Of a stretch of 64,000 nucleotides of DNA, positions 50,484-57,838 are shown piece after piece. The DNA lies in assembly GCF_024294785.1 (NCBI RefSeq), contig NZ_JANCLT010000004.1, positions 255,843-319,842 of the forward strand. Direction: 5' to 3'. Position 1 is the stretch's first letter. Every line of letters begins with the position of its first letter. Source of the stretch: Ectobacillus ponti (GTDB lineage: Bacteria > Bacillota > Bacilli > Bacillales > Bacillaceae_G). A program made the translations under genes and the position numbers. Under the pieces are notes generated by a model. It searched no databases and had not been told where the DNA came from. It worked only from the letters and a program-made list of their open reading frames with translations.

Positions 50484-51323
50484 TTGTTTAAAAGTCCCGT
50501 TGAATATTTAAATGAAGTGATCGCTGGATTGATGACAGAAACCGCAAATGCAGCCTTTGCCGGCCTGAAAATCTACTTATTTGCTCCAACGGACCTGTCC
50601 CGATACGAATACGTGTCCGAGGCATATGACTTTGTATTCACTCTTTCGGTGATTATCGGCAGCGTCTTTTTCATCTATAACCTCATCTGCCTGCTGGTGC
50701 AAAAGGTCGGCGGCTACGAGCAGCGCAGCATGCAGGAGGTAATGGTGAAAACGGTTCTGGGCGGCACAATGGCAGTCTTGGCACCGTTCTTGCTGCAGCG
50801 GGTCATGATCCCAATCAATAACGCCATTGTCCAGCTGTTCTTGAACAAGGGCGTTCAGGTCGACAGCTTCAGCAGATTCACCGCAATACCGGGGGCCGGA
50901 ACGACGGCCGTGCTGATTGCCGGATTTCTGATGGCACTTCTGTTTGTCATCCTGGCCATTCAATATGTCATCCGCACCGCGGAGCTGCTGATTATCCTCA
51001 TTATGAGCCCGCTTGCCGCCTGGTCCATTGTGAATGACGAAATGAACATTTGGAGCATTTGGTGGCGGGAAATGACGGCGACCGTATTTACACAAAGCCT
51101 GCAGATTATAATTATTTGGCTTGCGTTCAACACAATCGGGGATGGGGCGGAGCTGAAGGACTTCATCGTCGGCTTTGGCTTCCTGATTTTCTGTATCATG
51201 AGCCCCCAGTTTCTGCGCAGGTTTTTGTACAGCACGGGTGCGGGCAAGAAGATTGCCGGCTTGGCGACAGGTGCCGGAAAATCAGTGCTGTTCCGGTATG
51301 TGACGGCGAAGCTGATTGGGTAA
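50484..51323 (+). CDS. VirB6/TrbL-like polytopic channel protein
   Basis: A 279-residue membrane protein with six or seven helices. It starts with an amphipathic segment, then VFTLSVIIGSVFFIYNLICLL, and a central pair of long helices; YVIRTAELLIILIMSPLAAW and the following NIWSIWWREMTATVFTQSLQ (Trp-rich) recall TrbL/VirB6-like proteins of Gram-positive conjugation systems. It would form the inner-membrane pore. The start is TTG at 50484, seven bases after GGAGGG. It is the last gene of the operon; a terminator follows at once. Confidence 0.75.
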   Translation: MFKSPVEYLNEVIAGLMTETANAAFAGLKIYLFAPTDLSRYEYVSEAYDFVFTLSVIIGSVFFIYNLICLLVQKVGGYEQRSMQEVMVKTVLGGTMAVLAPFLLQRVMIPINNAIVQLFLNKGVQVDSFSRFTAIPGAGTTAVLIAGFLMALLFVILAIQYVIRTAELLIILIMSPLAAWSIVNDEMNIWSIWWREMTATVFTQSLQIIIIWLAFNTIGDGAELKDFIVGFGFLIFCIMSPQFLRRFLYSTGAGKKIAGLATGAGKSVLFRYVTAKLIG

Positions 51324-51324
51324 G

Positions 51325-51352
51325 AGGGTGCAGGCTCCTGCATCCTTTTTAT
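51325..51352 (+). terminator. terminator of the secretion operon
   Basis: AGGGTGCAGG pairs with CCTGCATCCT (one G-T) and is followed by five T, directly after the VirB6-like stop. Confidence 0.85.
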
Positions 51353-51415
51353 ATGCAAACAGCTGCCTGCAAGAATAGATTTAAAGGGTAAATATTCCAT
51401 TTTAGGCTGATTTGA

Positions 51416-51421
51416 TATAAA
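51416..51421 (+). promoter_or_regulatory. candidate -10 for leader ORF-fosB
   Basis: TATAAA about 37 bases before the leader ORF start; the -35 region (TATTCC) is weak. Confidence 0.35.
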
Positions 51422-51443
51422 ATTACCCGTACATTAAAAGGAG

Positions 51444-51469
51444 ACTGTTTCTATGATATTTGAAACAGT
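51444..51469 (+). promoter_or_regulatory. hairpin around the leader ORF start codon
   Basis: ACTGTTTC (51444-51451) and GAAACAGT (51462-51469) form a perfect eight-base-pair stem. The ten-base loop TATGATATTT contains the leader ORF's ATG, and the ribosome site AAAGGAG abuts the stem. Could control leader translation, or be an operator in DNA. Confidence 0.55.
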
Positions 51470-51518
51470 GCCTGTTTGGTTTGGGGTCATGCATGATGGA
51501 CGGGAGGAGAGAGGTTGA
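51453..51518 (+). CDS. 21-residue leader peptide upstream of fosB
   Basis: Preceded by AAAAGGAGA at about nine bases, this ORF encodes [20 protein letters not shown] plus Gly and ends with TGATG overlapping the fosB ATG. That overlap is classic for translational coupling, so ribosomes leaving the leader can restart on fosB. No homologue is known to me. The start codon sits within a hairpin loop. Confidence 0.5.
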   Translation: MIFETVPVWFGVMHDGREERG

Positions 51519-51934
51519 TGAAAGGGCTGAACCACTTTTTGTTTTCTGTTTCAGATTTGGAGACATCCATCGCATTCTATCAAAATGTGTTCCATGCGAA
51601 GCTGCTGGTAAAGGGAAGGAGCACCGCATATTTCGATTTGCAAGGGATGTGGCTGGCGCTGAATGTAGAAAAGGACATACCGCGCAAGGAAATTCACCAA
51701 TCCTACACGCACATCGCCTTCACGATAGAGGAGGCAGAGTTTGATAGCGTATATAAGCGATTGGAAGACTGGGGAGTGAACATATTGTCAGGGCGCCCAA
51801 GAGATGCACGCGACAAACGATCCATCTATTTTACGGATCCCGATGGGCATAAGTTCGAATTTCACACCGGCACACTGCAGGGTCGGCTGGAGTACTATCG
51901 AAATGAAAAGGAGCATATGGAGTTTTTTGAGTAA
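51518..51934 (+). CDS. fosB: FosB fosfomycin bacillithiol transferase
   Basis: A 138-residue glyoxalase-fold (VOC) enzyme matching Fos[20 protein letters not shown] with the first metal His, [14 protein letters not shown] with the second, [21 protein letters not shown] with the metal Glu and fosfomycin-binding residues, and the terminal GRLEYYR motif. It inactivates fosfomycin by adding bacillithiol. Start: TGATG overlap with the leader ORF favours the ATG at 51518; TTG at 51515 would give the exact length alignment with other FosB proteins and cannot be excluded. Base composition resembles the flanks. Confidence 0.93.
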   Translation: MKGLNHFLFSVSDLETSIAFYQNVFHAKLLVKGRSTAYFDLQGMWLALNVEKDIPRKEIHQSYTHIAFTIEEAEFDSVYKRLEDWGVNILSGRPRDARDKRSIYFTDPDGHKFEFHTGTLQGRLEYYRNEKEHMEFFE

Positions 51935-51975
51935 GGCATCCGGAGAAGTTTGTTTCCAAAGAGAGGCGACTGTAG

Positions 51976-52443
51976 ATGAGATTTAAGACCATTGATGTGA
52001 AGCGGGATCGGGGGTTGATTGTACAGTTCCGCCGGGATTCCTATGTAGTCAGCTTTGGCAGTGACGAAGCCTTTGGCGATGAAGACGCGTATGTGAAGAG
52101 AATAGAAGAGCGTGCCCGCAGATTTCCTAAGGGACAAGTGCTTGTGGAAGAGGCTGGGGACACAATCGGCCAACTGGAGCTGCAGATTGTAGAGTATGAG
52201 GGCCGGGAGATTGGATATGTGAATCTGTACTACCTCGTCCCGGCATATCGTGGAAGGGGTGTGGGGAAACAGCTTGTAGAATATGCGGAGCGTTTTTTCC
52301 GCAAGCATCGTGTACAGGAATATCACCTGAGGGTGGCATCCACCAATGAAAGGGCCATTCGATTTTACATCAAGCATGGGATGACAAAGCTCAAGGAAGA
52401 AGCAAGCGACAATCCCGTGTGGCGGATGCAAAAGCAGCTGTAG
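51976..52443 (+). CDS. GNAT family N-acetyltransferase
   Basis: A 155-residue GNAT: LVPAYRGRGVGKQLVEYAER carries the acetyl-CoA motif (R-G-x-G-x-G/A) and TNERAIRFYIKHGMTKL the last conserved block. The substrate is not known. Begins 42 bases after fosB with GAGAGGCGACTGTAG upstream; it may be transcribed with fosB since no terminator separates them. Confidence 0.82.
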   Translation: MRFKTIDVKRDRGLIVQFRRDSYVVSFGSDEAFGDEDAYVKRIEERARRFPKGQVLVEEAGDTIGQLELQIVEYEGREIGYVNLYYLVPAYRGRGVGKQLVEYAERFFRKHRVQEYHLRVASTNERAIRFYIKHGMTKLKEEASDNPVWRMQKQL

Positions 52444-52515
52444 GAACAGAAAATATTCCTTGGCATCTCTGTTGATGGAAATGGTACAATAAGGAAAATG
52501 GTATGGAGGAAGAGC

Positions 52516-52701
52516 ATGAAGCATATTTTGCCTCTTTTTTGTTTAGAAATGCTGACAGTGCTTCTGCTTGCCTACAGGGCATATACACGCTGGGAGTTTT
52601 CGCTTATTCTTTGTATCGGGCTTGTGGTGCTTGCTGTCGTGCTGCTTGTGGCGTTTCATAAGCAGTATGAGAAATGCAGGGAACCCGAGGCTGGGAAGTA
52701 A
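52516..52701 (+). CDS. small two-helix membrane protein
   Basis: A 61-residue protein with two transmembrane helices (about residues 4-20 and 27-48) and a basic C-terminal tail. The family is not recognised. GGAGGAAGAG lies six bases before the ATG, and an extended -10 TGGTACAAT is at 52485-52493, so it has its own promoter. Confidence 0.55.
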   Translation: MKHILPLFCLEMLTVLLLAYRAYTRWEFSLILCIGLVVLAVVLLVAFHKQYEKCREPEAGK

Positions 52702-52735
52702 TGCATCCGCCAAAGGGCGCTGAGGAGAGTGTGGG

Positions 52736-53374
52736 ATGAAACAAGATTGCCAGTTTACAAATCTGATTGAAACAGAAGCAGAGCTTCGCGATATGCTGGG
52801 CTACCCAAGTGAGCTTGTCGCCCGCAAGGTGATTGACCATTTGGATTCCAATTGTGAGGAGTTTATCTCCAAATCGCCATTTCTGGTCGTGGCCACGTCC
52901 GATGCCCACGGATTTTGTGATGTCTCGCCAAGGGGAGACGCACCTGGCTTTGTGCAGGTGCTGAGCGGAAAGCAGCTGCTGATTCCGGAGCGGCCGGGCA
53001 ATAAACGGATGGACACGCTGCGCAACATCTTGCAGAATCCGCAGGTGGGCCTGCTGTTTCTGATTCCGGGATTGGGGGAGACGCTGCGGGTGAACGGCAA
53101 AGCGGTGCTGGTGAAGGACGAGGCATTGCTTGAGAGCATGGCGGTGCAGGGCAAGAAGCCGCTGCTGGGAATTGGTGTGGAAGTGGAAGAGTGCTTCATT
53201 CACTGTGCCAAGGCGTTCAAGCGCTCAAAGCTGTGGGAGCCGAAAGAATGGAACAGCCGGGAAAAGCTTCCATCAGCAGCCAAAATCCTTTTTGAACATG
53301 CAAAGCTGCCGAACACGAGTCGGGAGTCCATCCAGGAGCGGCTGGAGGAGAGCTATACACAGCGCCTCTACTAA
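52736..53374 (+). CDS. pyridoxamine 5'-phosphate oxidase-fold protein
   Basis: A 212-residue split-barrel flavin-binding protein: ATSDAHGFCDVSPRGDAPGFV and the IPERPGNKRMDTLRNILQNP element (FMN-phosphate binding) are hallmarks of the PPOX-type FMN-dependent family with MSMEG_1061-like architecture. Substrate unknown; not a true PdxH. A GAGGAGAGTG ribosome site precedes the ATG. It sits 34 bases after the small membrane protein gene. Confidence 0.82.
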   Translation: MKQDCQFTNLIETEAELRDMLGYPSELVARKVIDHLDSNCEEFISKSPFLVVATSDAHGFCDVSPRGDAPGFVQVLSGKQLLIPERPGNKRMDTLRNILQNPQVGLLFLIPGLGETLRVNGKAVLVKDEALLESMAVQGKKPLLGIGVEVEECFIHCAKAFKRSKLWEPKEWNSREKLPSAAKILFEHAKLPNTSRESIQERLEESYTQRLY

Positions 53375-53399
53375 CGGAGACGTAAAAGGGAGACAGAGA

Positions 53400-53861
53400 A
53401 TGTATGAGATTAGGATAAAAGAAATTACCAGGGATAACTGGGAAGAGGCCCTTAAGCTATCAGTGCATGAAGACCAAAAACCCTTTGTTCCCAGTATTGC
53501 GGAATCCCTTGCCTTTGCTTACATCAAACCATGGGATAAGGCTTTGGATCCTTACGTTTTATACGAATCCAATCAAATCATTGGAGCTTTTTATCTGACC
53601 TATACGCCAAACAGCGAAGAGAACTATTGGATTGGTGGATTTCAAGTTGATAAAAGGCTGCAAGGAAAAGGATACGGAAAGCAATCCTTCAAGAAGATCA
53701 TTGAATTTATACAAGAGAAGCATCCTGCTTGCAAGGTTATATCATTAACAGTAGAAAAAGAGAATGAACAGGCCATTGGCTTGTATGAAAAGATGGGATT
53801 TGTAAGCTGGGATCAAGAAAACAGATATGGGGAGCACATATACAGGCTGAAGGTTAGATGA
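53400..53861 (+). CDS. GNAT acetyltransferase, BltD/SpeG-like
   Basis: A 153-residue GNAT. ENYWIGGFQVDKRLQGKGYG contains the strand before and the CoA loop (Q/R-x-x-G-x-G), and VEKENEQAIGLYEKMGFVSW the final motif; this combination resembles polyamine acetyltransferases such as BltD. Codon use is clearly AT-richer than in the neighbouring genes, suggesting separate acquisition. The ATG follows GGGAGACAGAGA with a weak ribosome site. Confidence 0.75.
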   Translation: MYEIRIKEITRDNWEEALKLSVHEDQKPFVPSIAESLAFAYIKPWDKALDPYVLYESNQIIGAFYLTYTPNSEENYWIGGFQVDKRLQGKGYGKQSFKKIIEFIQEKHPACKVISLTVEKENEQAIGLYEKMGFVSWDQENRYGEHIYRLKVR

Positions 53862-54274
53862 CCTATGCATCATATCAACTTTGTTCTGACAGGATAAAGA
53901 GCAAAAAATGAAAGGGAATGAGCCGTTCTCTTGCTGTCTGTACGTTTTACCACTTGGGAGGTTCCCTTTTCCCCTTCTTCTTACGTTGCGGCGGGCCTGC
54001 TCTGGTCCATCGCAGCGTTTTTTTTGTGGGCAACAGAAAAAGTCCCTTGTCTAATATGTAATTTCCAGGTCATTACAGTAAACCGCGGTGAAATTTGTAA
54101 TGCTGTTTCTTTTATGTAGAAGGGGAAGGCTGAATACAAAAGGAATTTACAATTTAAAATCTTTTAATCTTTTTATTTGATTTTATTGATATTATAGATG
54201 TATAATTAGGTATAACGCTGAAACCTATGGGGGATTTTCGCTTTTTACAGCAGGGGTTTTAAGGTTTTGGCTGT
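53862..54274. other. AT-rich spacer without a convincing gene
   Basis: About 410 bases with no supported gene. A frame at about 53931-54119 has a hydrophobic stretch (YVAAGLLWSIAAFFLWATEK) but lacks a ribosome site and a normal start; it could be a gene fragment. The 54120-54240 part is strongly AT-rich. Confidence 0.45.
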
Positions 54275-54303
54275 TTGTTGCTTTATACGGTTTACACTAC
54301 AAT
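54275..54303 (+). promoter_or_regulatory. sigma-A promoter for the 69-residue protein gene
   Basis: TTGTTG (54275-54280) and TACAAT (54298-54303) are 17 bases apart, with a 55-base leader to the ATG. Confidence 0.6.
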
Positions 54304-54366
54304 ACCAGTAAGCAGCACACATTAAGGCAACTATTTGCCGACGAGAAGAAAGGGGATAAAAGTTAT

Positions 54367-54576
54367 ATGTCGCCAGATCACATGATTTTTGAGAGTTTAT
54401 GCCGCCAGTATGTGGGGAATCGGGTGGAAGTTTTAACCGGTGAACCGGAGGATATGAGAATGTACGAGGGGATATGGATTGGAAAAAATGATACAGGCAT
54501 GTTTATTAAACCCGATAATCAAAGAATTATGTATATAGAATTCGATGATATCGCAGTTCTTCAGTTGGCAGTGTAA
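54367..54576 (+). CDS. small Sm/DUF2642-like protein
   Basis: A 69-residue acidic protein. CRQYVGNRVEVLTGEPEDMR, then YEGIWIGKNDTGMFIKPD and MYIEFDDIAVLQ suggest a small five-strand beta barrel in which a surface-exposed loop separates strands, as in DUF2642 or Sm-like proteins. Assignment is tentative. The ATG follows GGGGAT at nine bases and has a good promoter. Confidence 0.5.
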   Translation: MSPDHMIFESLCRQYVGNRVEVLTGEPEDMRMYEGIWIGKNDTGMFIKPDNQRIMYIEFDDIAVLQLAV

Positions 54577-54616
54577 AGAGAGTTGCCGGCAGTGGTAATC
54601 CTTTTACATTGTGTTA

Positions 54617-54746
54617 CGAATCCACGGAGACTCCTGTGGAAAATAAAGTAGATTAGGACTCTGGGCTACGGGAAACGATGTTCTCGAAAACAGCCTGACT
54701 TGTAAAGAGCATTTCCTTGTAGTGGGGAATGCTCTTTGTTTTTTGT
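54617..54746 (+). ncRNA. candidate structured small RNA (~130 nt)
   Basis: A promoter-like pair TTGCCG (54583-54588) and TACATT (54605-54610), 16 bases apart, would start an RNA near 54617. It would contain a hairpin TCCAC-GGA/TCC-GTGGA (54621-54640), a nested hairpin GGGCT...AGCCT enclosing CGGGAA/TTCTCG (about 54663-54696), and a strong terminator AAGAGCATTTCC/GGAATGCTCTT with T run (54703-54746). No ORF fits. It matches no riboswitch class I know. It could be a small RNA or a leader for the truncated gene downstream. Confidence 0.45.
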
Positions 54747-54826
54747 CTGAAATTATTACTTGTTATCTATAAAAATATATTTCTAATCAGTAATGATTTA
54801 TTGTAAAACAATAAAAGGTGTTTTTT

Positions 54827-55033
54827 ATGAAGCGGGAGTCCACATTGTTTTTAAAAATGGCTGTCCTTCTTATTGGAACTCCAGTTCTTTCTTTGTGTCT
54901 ATTTGGTTTAATCAGGTTGACTAATCAGCCAGTCAATCCAGACTATGCTTATATGCTGTATCCCATCTTGATTGTTATGTACGTGTCAGCAGCACCGTTT
55001 TTCGTAGCGTTGTATCAGGCTTTCGAGCTTTAA
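54827..55033 (+). pseudogene. truncated DUF2975 (YoaS-like) membrane protein gene
   Basis: The 68 codons match the N-terminus of DUF2975 proteins (MKRESTLFLKMAVLLIGTPV, AYMLYPILIVMYVSAAPF, FVALYQAFEL), which normally continue for another ~90 residues with two more helices. Here a stop follows YQAFEL and the remaining part is missing; the next 90 bases do not encode it. The AAAGGTG ribosome site and start are intact, so a short peptide may still be made. Confidence 0.7.
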
Positions 55034-55121
55034 GGAAGAATGGAGATCTTGTAACAGGAAGAATGTTTTGCTGCGGGATTTGCCAATCACTGAAGCTATG
55101 ATAACAGGGGATGGGGACTAT

Positions 55122-55424
55122 ATGAAGCGTATTCTGACGGCAGCTCTTGCGGGAAGCCTGCTTTTAGCCGGCTGCAGCAGCTCCAAAGTGCAATCTAAGC
55201 CGGAAACAAAGATCACCGTGGAGAATGTCAGCAAAATTAAAAAGGGCATGACTTATGAGGAAGTAAAGACCATTCTCGGTCCGGAAAGCAAGATAATTGA
55301 AAAAAACGAAGAGCGCAAGGCGGGCATCTATGGGTGGGACGGACCAAATAAGGGTGTGTTTGTTATTATTTCGTTTGCTGAAAATAAGGTCCTGATGATT
55401 CAGCAGCAGGGCCTGGCAAGTTAA
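55122..55424 (+). CDS. small lipoprotein, SmpA/OmlA-like (DUF3862-like)
   Basis: A 100-residue lipoprotein: signal peptide with lipobox LLLAGC (Cys21), then a single domain with KIKKGMTYEEVKTILGPESK and YGWDGPNKGVFVIISFAENK, the fold of SmpA/OmlA and DUF3862 domains (also like BLIP repeats). It would be anchored on the outer face of the membrane. Function is unknown. The start at 55122 follows GGGGATGGGG. Confidence 0.8.
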   Translation: MKRILTAALAGSLLLAGCSSSKVQSKPETKITVENVSKIKKGMTYEEVKTILGPESKIIEKNEERKAGIYGWDGPNKGVFVIISFAENKVLMIQQQGLAS

Positions 55425-55439
55425 ACGTTTCGTTTAACT
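55419..55439 (+). terminator. weak hairpin at lipoprotein stop
   Basis: AGTTAAACG pairs with CGTTTAACT over a three-base loop and includes the stop codon. No T tract, so termination is doubtful. Confidence 0.4.
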
Positions 55440-55512
55440 CCTTATAGCCTAGCTCCTAGTCCATAAGTTATGATAGGATAGAGCAATTTTTGGCTACAAG
55501 GAGGAGACAATA

Positions 55513-56466
55513 ATGCATGGAGAACAAGCATATTTAGATATGTGCCGCCACATTTTGGAAAATGGCACGAAAAAGGAGGACCGGACCGGGACAGGCACCT
55601 TGTCTGTGTTTGGCTATCAGATGCGGTTTGATTTGCAAAAGGGATTTCCTCTCTTGACAACAAAGCGGGTGCCGTTCCGTCTCATCGTGAGCGAGCTGCT
55701 TTGGTTTTTAAAAGGAGACACCAATATCCGTTATCTATTGCAGCATAACAATAATATTTGGAATGAGTGGGCTTTTAAGAAATGGGTGGAGAGCCCGGAT
55801 TATACAGGGCCTGATATGACCGACTTCGGCCGGCGCAGCCAGCAGGATGAGGAATTTGGCAAGGTGTATGAGGAGCAACTGGAGCTGTTCAAGCAGCGCA
55901 TGTTGGAGGATGGCGAGTTTGCCCGGGTGTACGGCGAGCTGGGTCCGGTGTACGGCAAGCAATGGCGGGACTGGCAGACAACGCGCGGGGAAAGCATTGA
56001 CCAAATACGCGATGTCATCGCGCAAATTAAGCGGAATCCGGATTCCCGCCGTCTCATTGTCTCAGCCTGGAATCCGGAGTTTGTGGCAGATATGGCGCTG
56101 CCGCCGTGCCACACGATGTTTCAGTTTTACGTGGCGGACGGGAAGCTGTCCTGCCAGCTGTATCAGCGCAGCGGAGATACGTTTCTTGGCATTCCGTTCA
56201 ATATCGCCAGCTATGCGCTGCTGACGCATCTGATTGCACATGAATGCGGGCTGGCGGTTGGCGAATTTATCCATACGTCCGGAGATGCGCATATTTATGT
56301 GAACCACCTCGAGCAGGTGCAGGAGCAGCTGAATCGCGAGCCGCGTCCGTTGCCGTCCCTTCAGCTGAATGCCGGCAAGCAAAGTGTGTTCGAGTTTGAT
56401 GTGGAGGACATTCAGCTGATCGGCTATGATCCGCATCCAACGATTAAGGCACCGGTTGCGGTGTGA
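55513..56466 (+). CDS. thyA: thymidylate synthase
   Basis: A 317-residue ThyA, converting dUMP to dTMP with methylene-THF. Conserved elements: [19 protein letters not shown], the insertion typical of the longer Bacillus/Lactobacillus type between residues about 90 and 140, [11 protein letters not shown] with catalytic Cys199, [19 protein letters not shown] and [12 protein letters not shown]. It follows AAGGAGGAG. dfrA begins 13 bases after its stop: the usual thyA-dfrA operon that regenerates THF from the DHF made by this enzyme. Confidence 0.97.
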   Translation: MHGEQAYLDMCRHILENGTKKEDRTGTGTLSVFGYQMRFDLQKGFPLLTTKRVPFRLIVSELLWFLKGDTNIRYLLQHNNNIWNEWAFKKWVESPDYTGPDMTDFGRRSQQDEEFGKVYEEQLELFKQRMLEDGEFARVYGELGPVYGKQWRDWQTTRGESIDQIRDVIAQIKRNPDSRRLIVSAWNPEFVADMALPPCHTMFQFYVADGKLSCQLYQRSGDTFLGIPFNIASYALLTHLIAHECGLAVGEFIHTSGDAHIYVNHLEQVQEQLNREPRPLPSLQLNAGKQSVFEFDVEDIQLIGYDPHPTIKAPVAV

Positions 56467-56478
56467 GGAGGGGTACAG

Positions 56479-56949
56479 ATGATTTCGATGATTGCAGCAA
56501 TGGACGAGAATAATCTCATCGGCCGAAACAATGCATTGCCCTGGCATCTGCCGGCGGATTTGGCCCATTTCAAGCGTGTTACCACAGGACACACGATTGT
56601 GATGGGGCGGAACACCTTCGCATCCATCGGCAGGCCGCTGCCCAACCGGAGAAACATGGTGTTAACGCGTGATCCTGCGTTTCAGGCTGAGGGCTGTGAA
56701 GTGATTCATTCCCTGCAGGATATCCCGCAGGAGGAAGAGGTGTTCATTATCGGCGGAGCAAAGGTATATGAGCAGGCCATTTCATTTGCAGACCGTTTAT
56801 ATATTACCCGCATTCATGAAACATTTTCGGGGGACACATACTTTCCGGCCATCGACTCTGCGGAATGGGAGCTTGTATCCTGCGAGGCAGGGCAGACGGA
56901 TGAACGCAACGTGTATGCACACGATTTTCTCCTTTATAAGAGAAAATAA
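56479..56949 (+). CDS. dfrA: dihydrofolate reductase
   Basis: A 156-residue DHFR: MISMIAAMDENNLIGRNNAL, PWHLPADLAHFKR with the catalytic acidic residue (Asp27), GHTIVMGRNTFASIGRPLPN for NADPH, and FIIGGAKVYEQA. It reduces dihydrofolate to tetrahydrofolate, the partner reaction of ThyA. AGGAGGGG precedes the ATG. Length and motifs are standard for a chromosomal, trimethoprim-target enzyme. Confidence 0.96.
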   Translation: MISMIAAMDENNLIGRNNALPWHLPADLAHFKRVTTGHTIVMGRNTFASIGRPLPNRRNMVLTRDPAFQAEGCEVIHSLQDIPQEEEVFIIGGAKVYEQAISFADRLYITRIHETFSGDTYFPAIDSAEWELVSCEAGQTDERNVYAHDFLLYKRK

Positions 56950-57003
56950 AAAGACAGCCCGCAGGGGCAAGTAGTGCCATTTCGGTGAAGAAGCATACGA
57001 ATG

Positions 57004-57040
57004 AAGAGACCAAATCGCATCATGATTTGGTCTCTTATTA
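57004..57040 (+). terminator. terminator of the thyA-dfrA operon
   Basis: AAGAGACCAAATC pairs perfectly with GATTTGGTCTCTT, followed by ATTATT; it lies about 55 bases beyond the stop. Confidence 0.75.
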
Positions 57041-57139
57041 TGCATTTCTATCTGGAGTCTTGGGATTTCAGATAAAAATATAAAGGGAAGTGTTGGCTTC
57101 TGTGGAATACATTTCAATAAACGAAATAGGGAGATTTGA

Positions 57140-57754
57140 ATGATTAAAGCCAATAACGAAGTACAAGTAAATGCAGAATTCAGTTTGAAGCAAATCACAC
57201 CAATCATGTCAGTATTTTCACTTATCCTCGCGGTTTTAATATTTGTTTTTATTCAGATAGGCCTGATACCAATGCAAGCTTATTTTTCCTTCAATGATCC
57301 TTCTATCCTAGTTGTAAGCACTATTGCTGCATCTATCGGATTCATTATACTTAGCAGTTTGTTAGCGATGCTGATGCCCGCAAATCTGATTGATGATACA
57401 AATAAGACATTTCAAAATGAAACTCTAGTAACGATTGTGATTGGAATGCTTGTAATCGTATTGTTTGAAGAATTATTGTACAGAGGTATGATCCAGAACG
57501 GAATATTCCTTGTTTTTAAGAATGAATGGGCTGCAATAGCTGCTACAACTCTGTTATTTGTCTTTGCTCATAAGAGATATTTTAAAAAGCCTTTCATGCT
57601 GCTGAATATAGCTTTCCCCGGCCTGCTGCTTTGTTGGATCTATTTTTATACAGATAATATCATCGTTCCGTTTACCATTCACTATATAATGAACACAGCC
57701 ACAACATTATTGTTCAAATATAATGTAATAAGGTTAAGAGGGAACGATTATTAA
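57140..57754 (+). CDS. CPBP-family intramembrane metalloprotease (CAAX/Abi)
   Basis: A 204-residue membrane protein with six or more helices and the three CPBP motifs: FEELLYRG (EExxxR), FVFAH (FxxxH), HYIMN (HxxxN). Family members cleave prenylated or other membrane peptides; bacterial ones are linked to bacteriocin immunity. Codon use is AT-rich compared with thyA-dfrA, pointing to independent acquisition. Ribosome site AATAGGGAGA. Terminator follows. Confidence 0.85.
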   Translation: MIKANNEVQVNAEFSLKQITPIMSVFSLILAVLIFVFIQIGLIPMQAYFSFNDPSILVVSTIAASIGFIILSSLLAMLMPANLIDDTNKTFQNETLVTIVIGMLVIVLFEELLYRGMIQNGIFLVFKNEWAAIAATTLLFVFAHKRYFKKPFMLLNIAFPGLLLCWIYFYTDNIIVPFTIHYIMNTATTLLFKYNVIRLRGNDY

Positions 57755-57762
57755 AAAGAGTA

Positions 57763-57797
57763 AAGCAACTGATATGCGAAATCAGTTGCTTCTTTTG
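57763..57797 (+). terminator. terminator after CPBP gene
   Basis: AAGCAACTGAT pairs with ATCAGTTGCTT, then CTTTTG. Confidence 0.85.
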
Positions 57798-57838
57798 CCA
57801 TGCTGTCCGCCCGGTTCTTCCATTCAGAACGGAGGGTG

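Noticed and set aside
45717-51352. A complete integrative conjugative element
   Set aside because: No relaxase, coupling protein, integrase, replication gene or flanking direct repeat is present in the window; only the channel genes are.
53931-54119. A 62-codon frame with a hydrophobic stretch
   Set aside because: No ribosome site and a non-ATG start in an AT-rich spacer; at most a fragment of a lost membrane protein gene.
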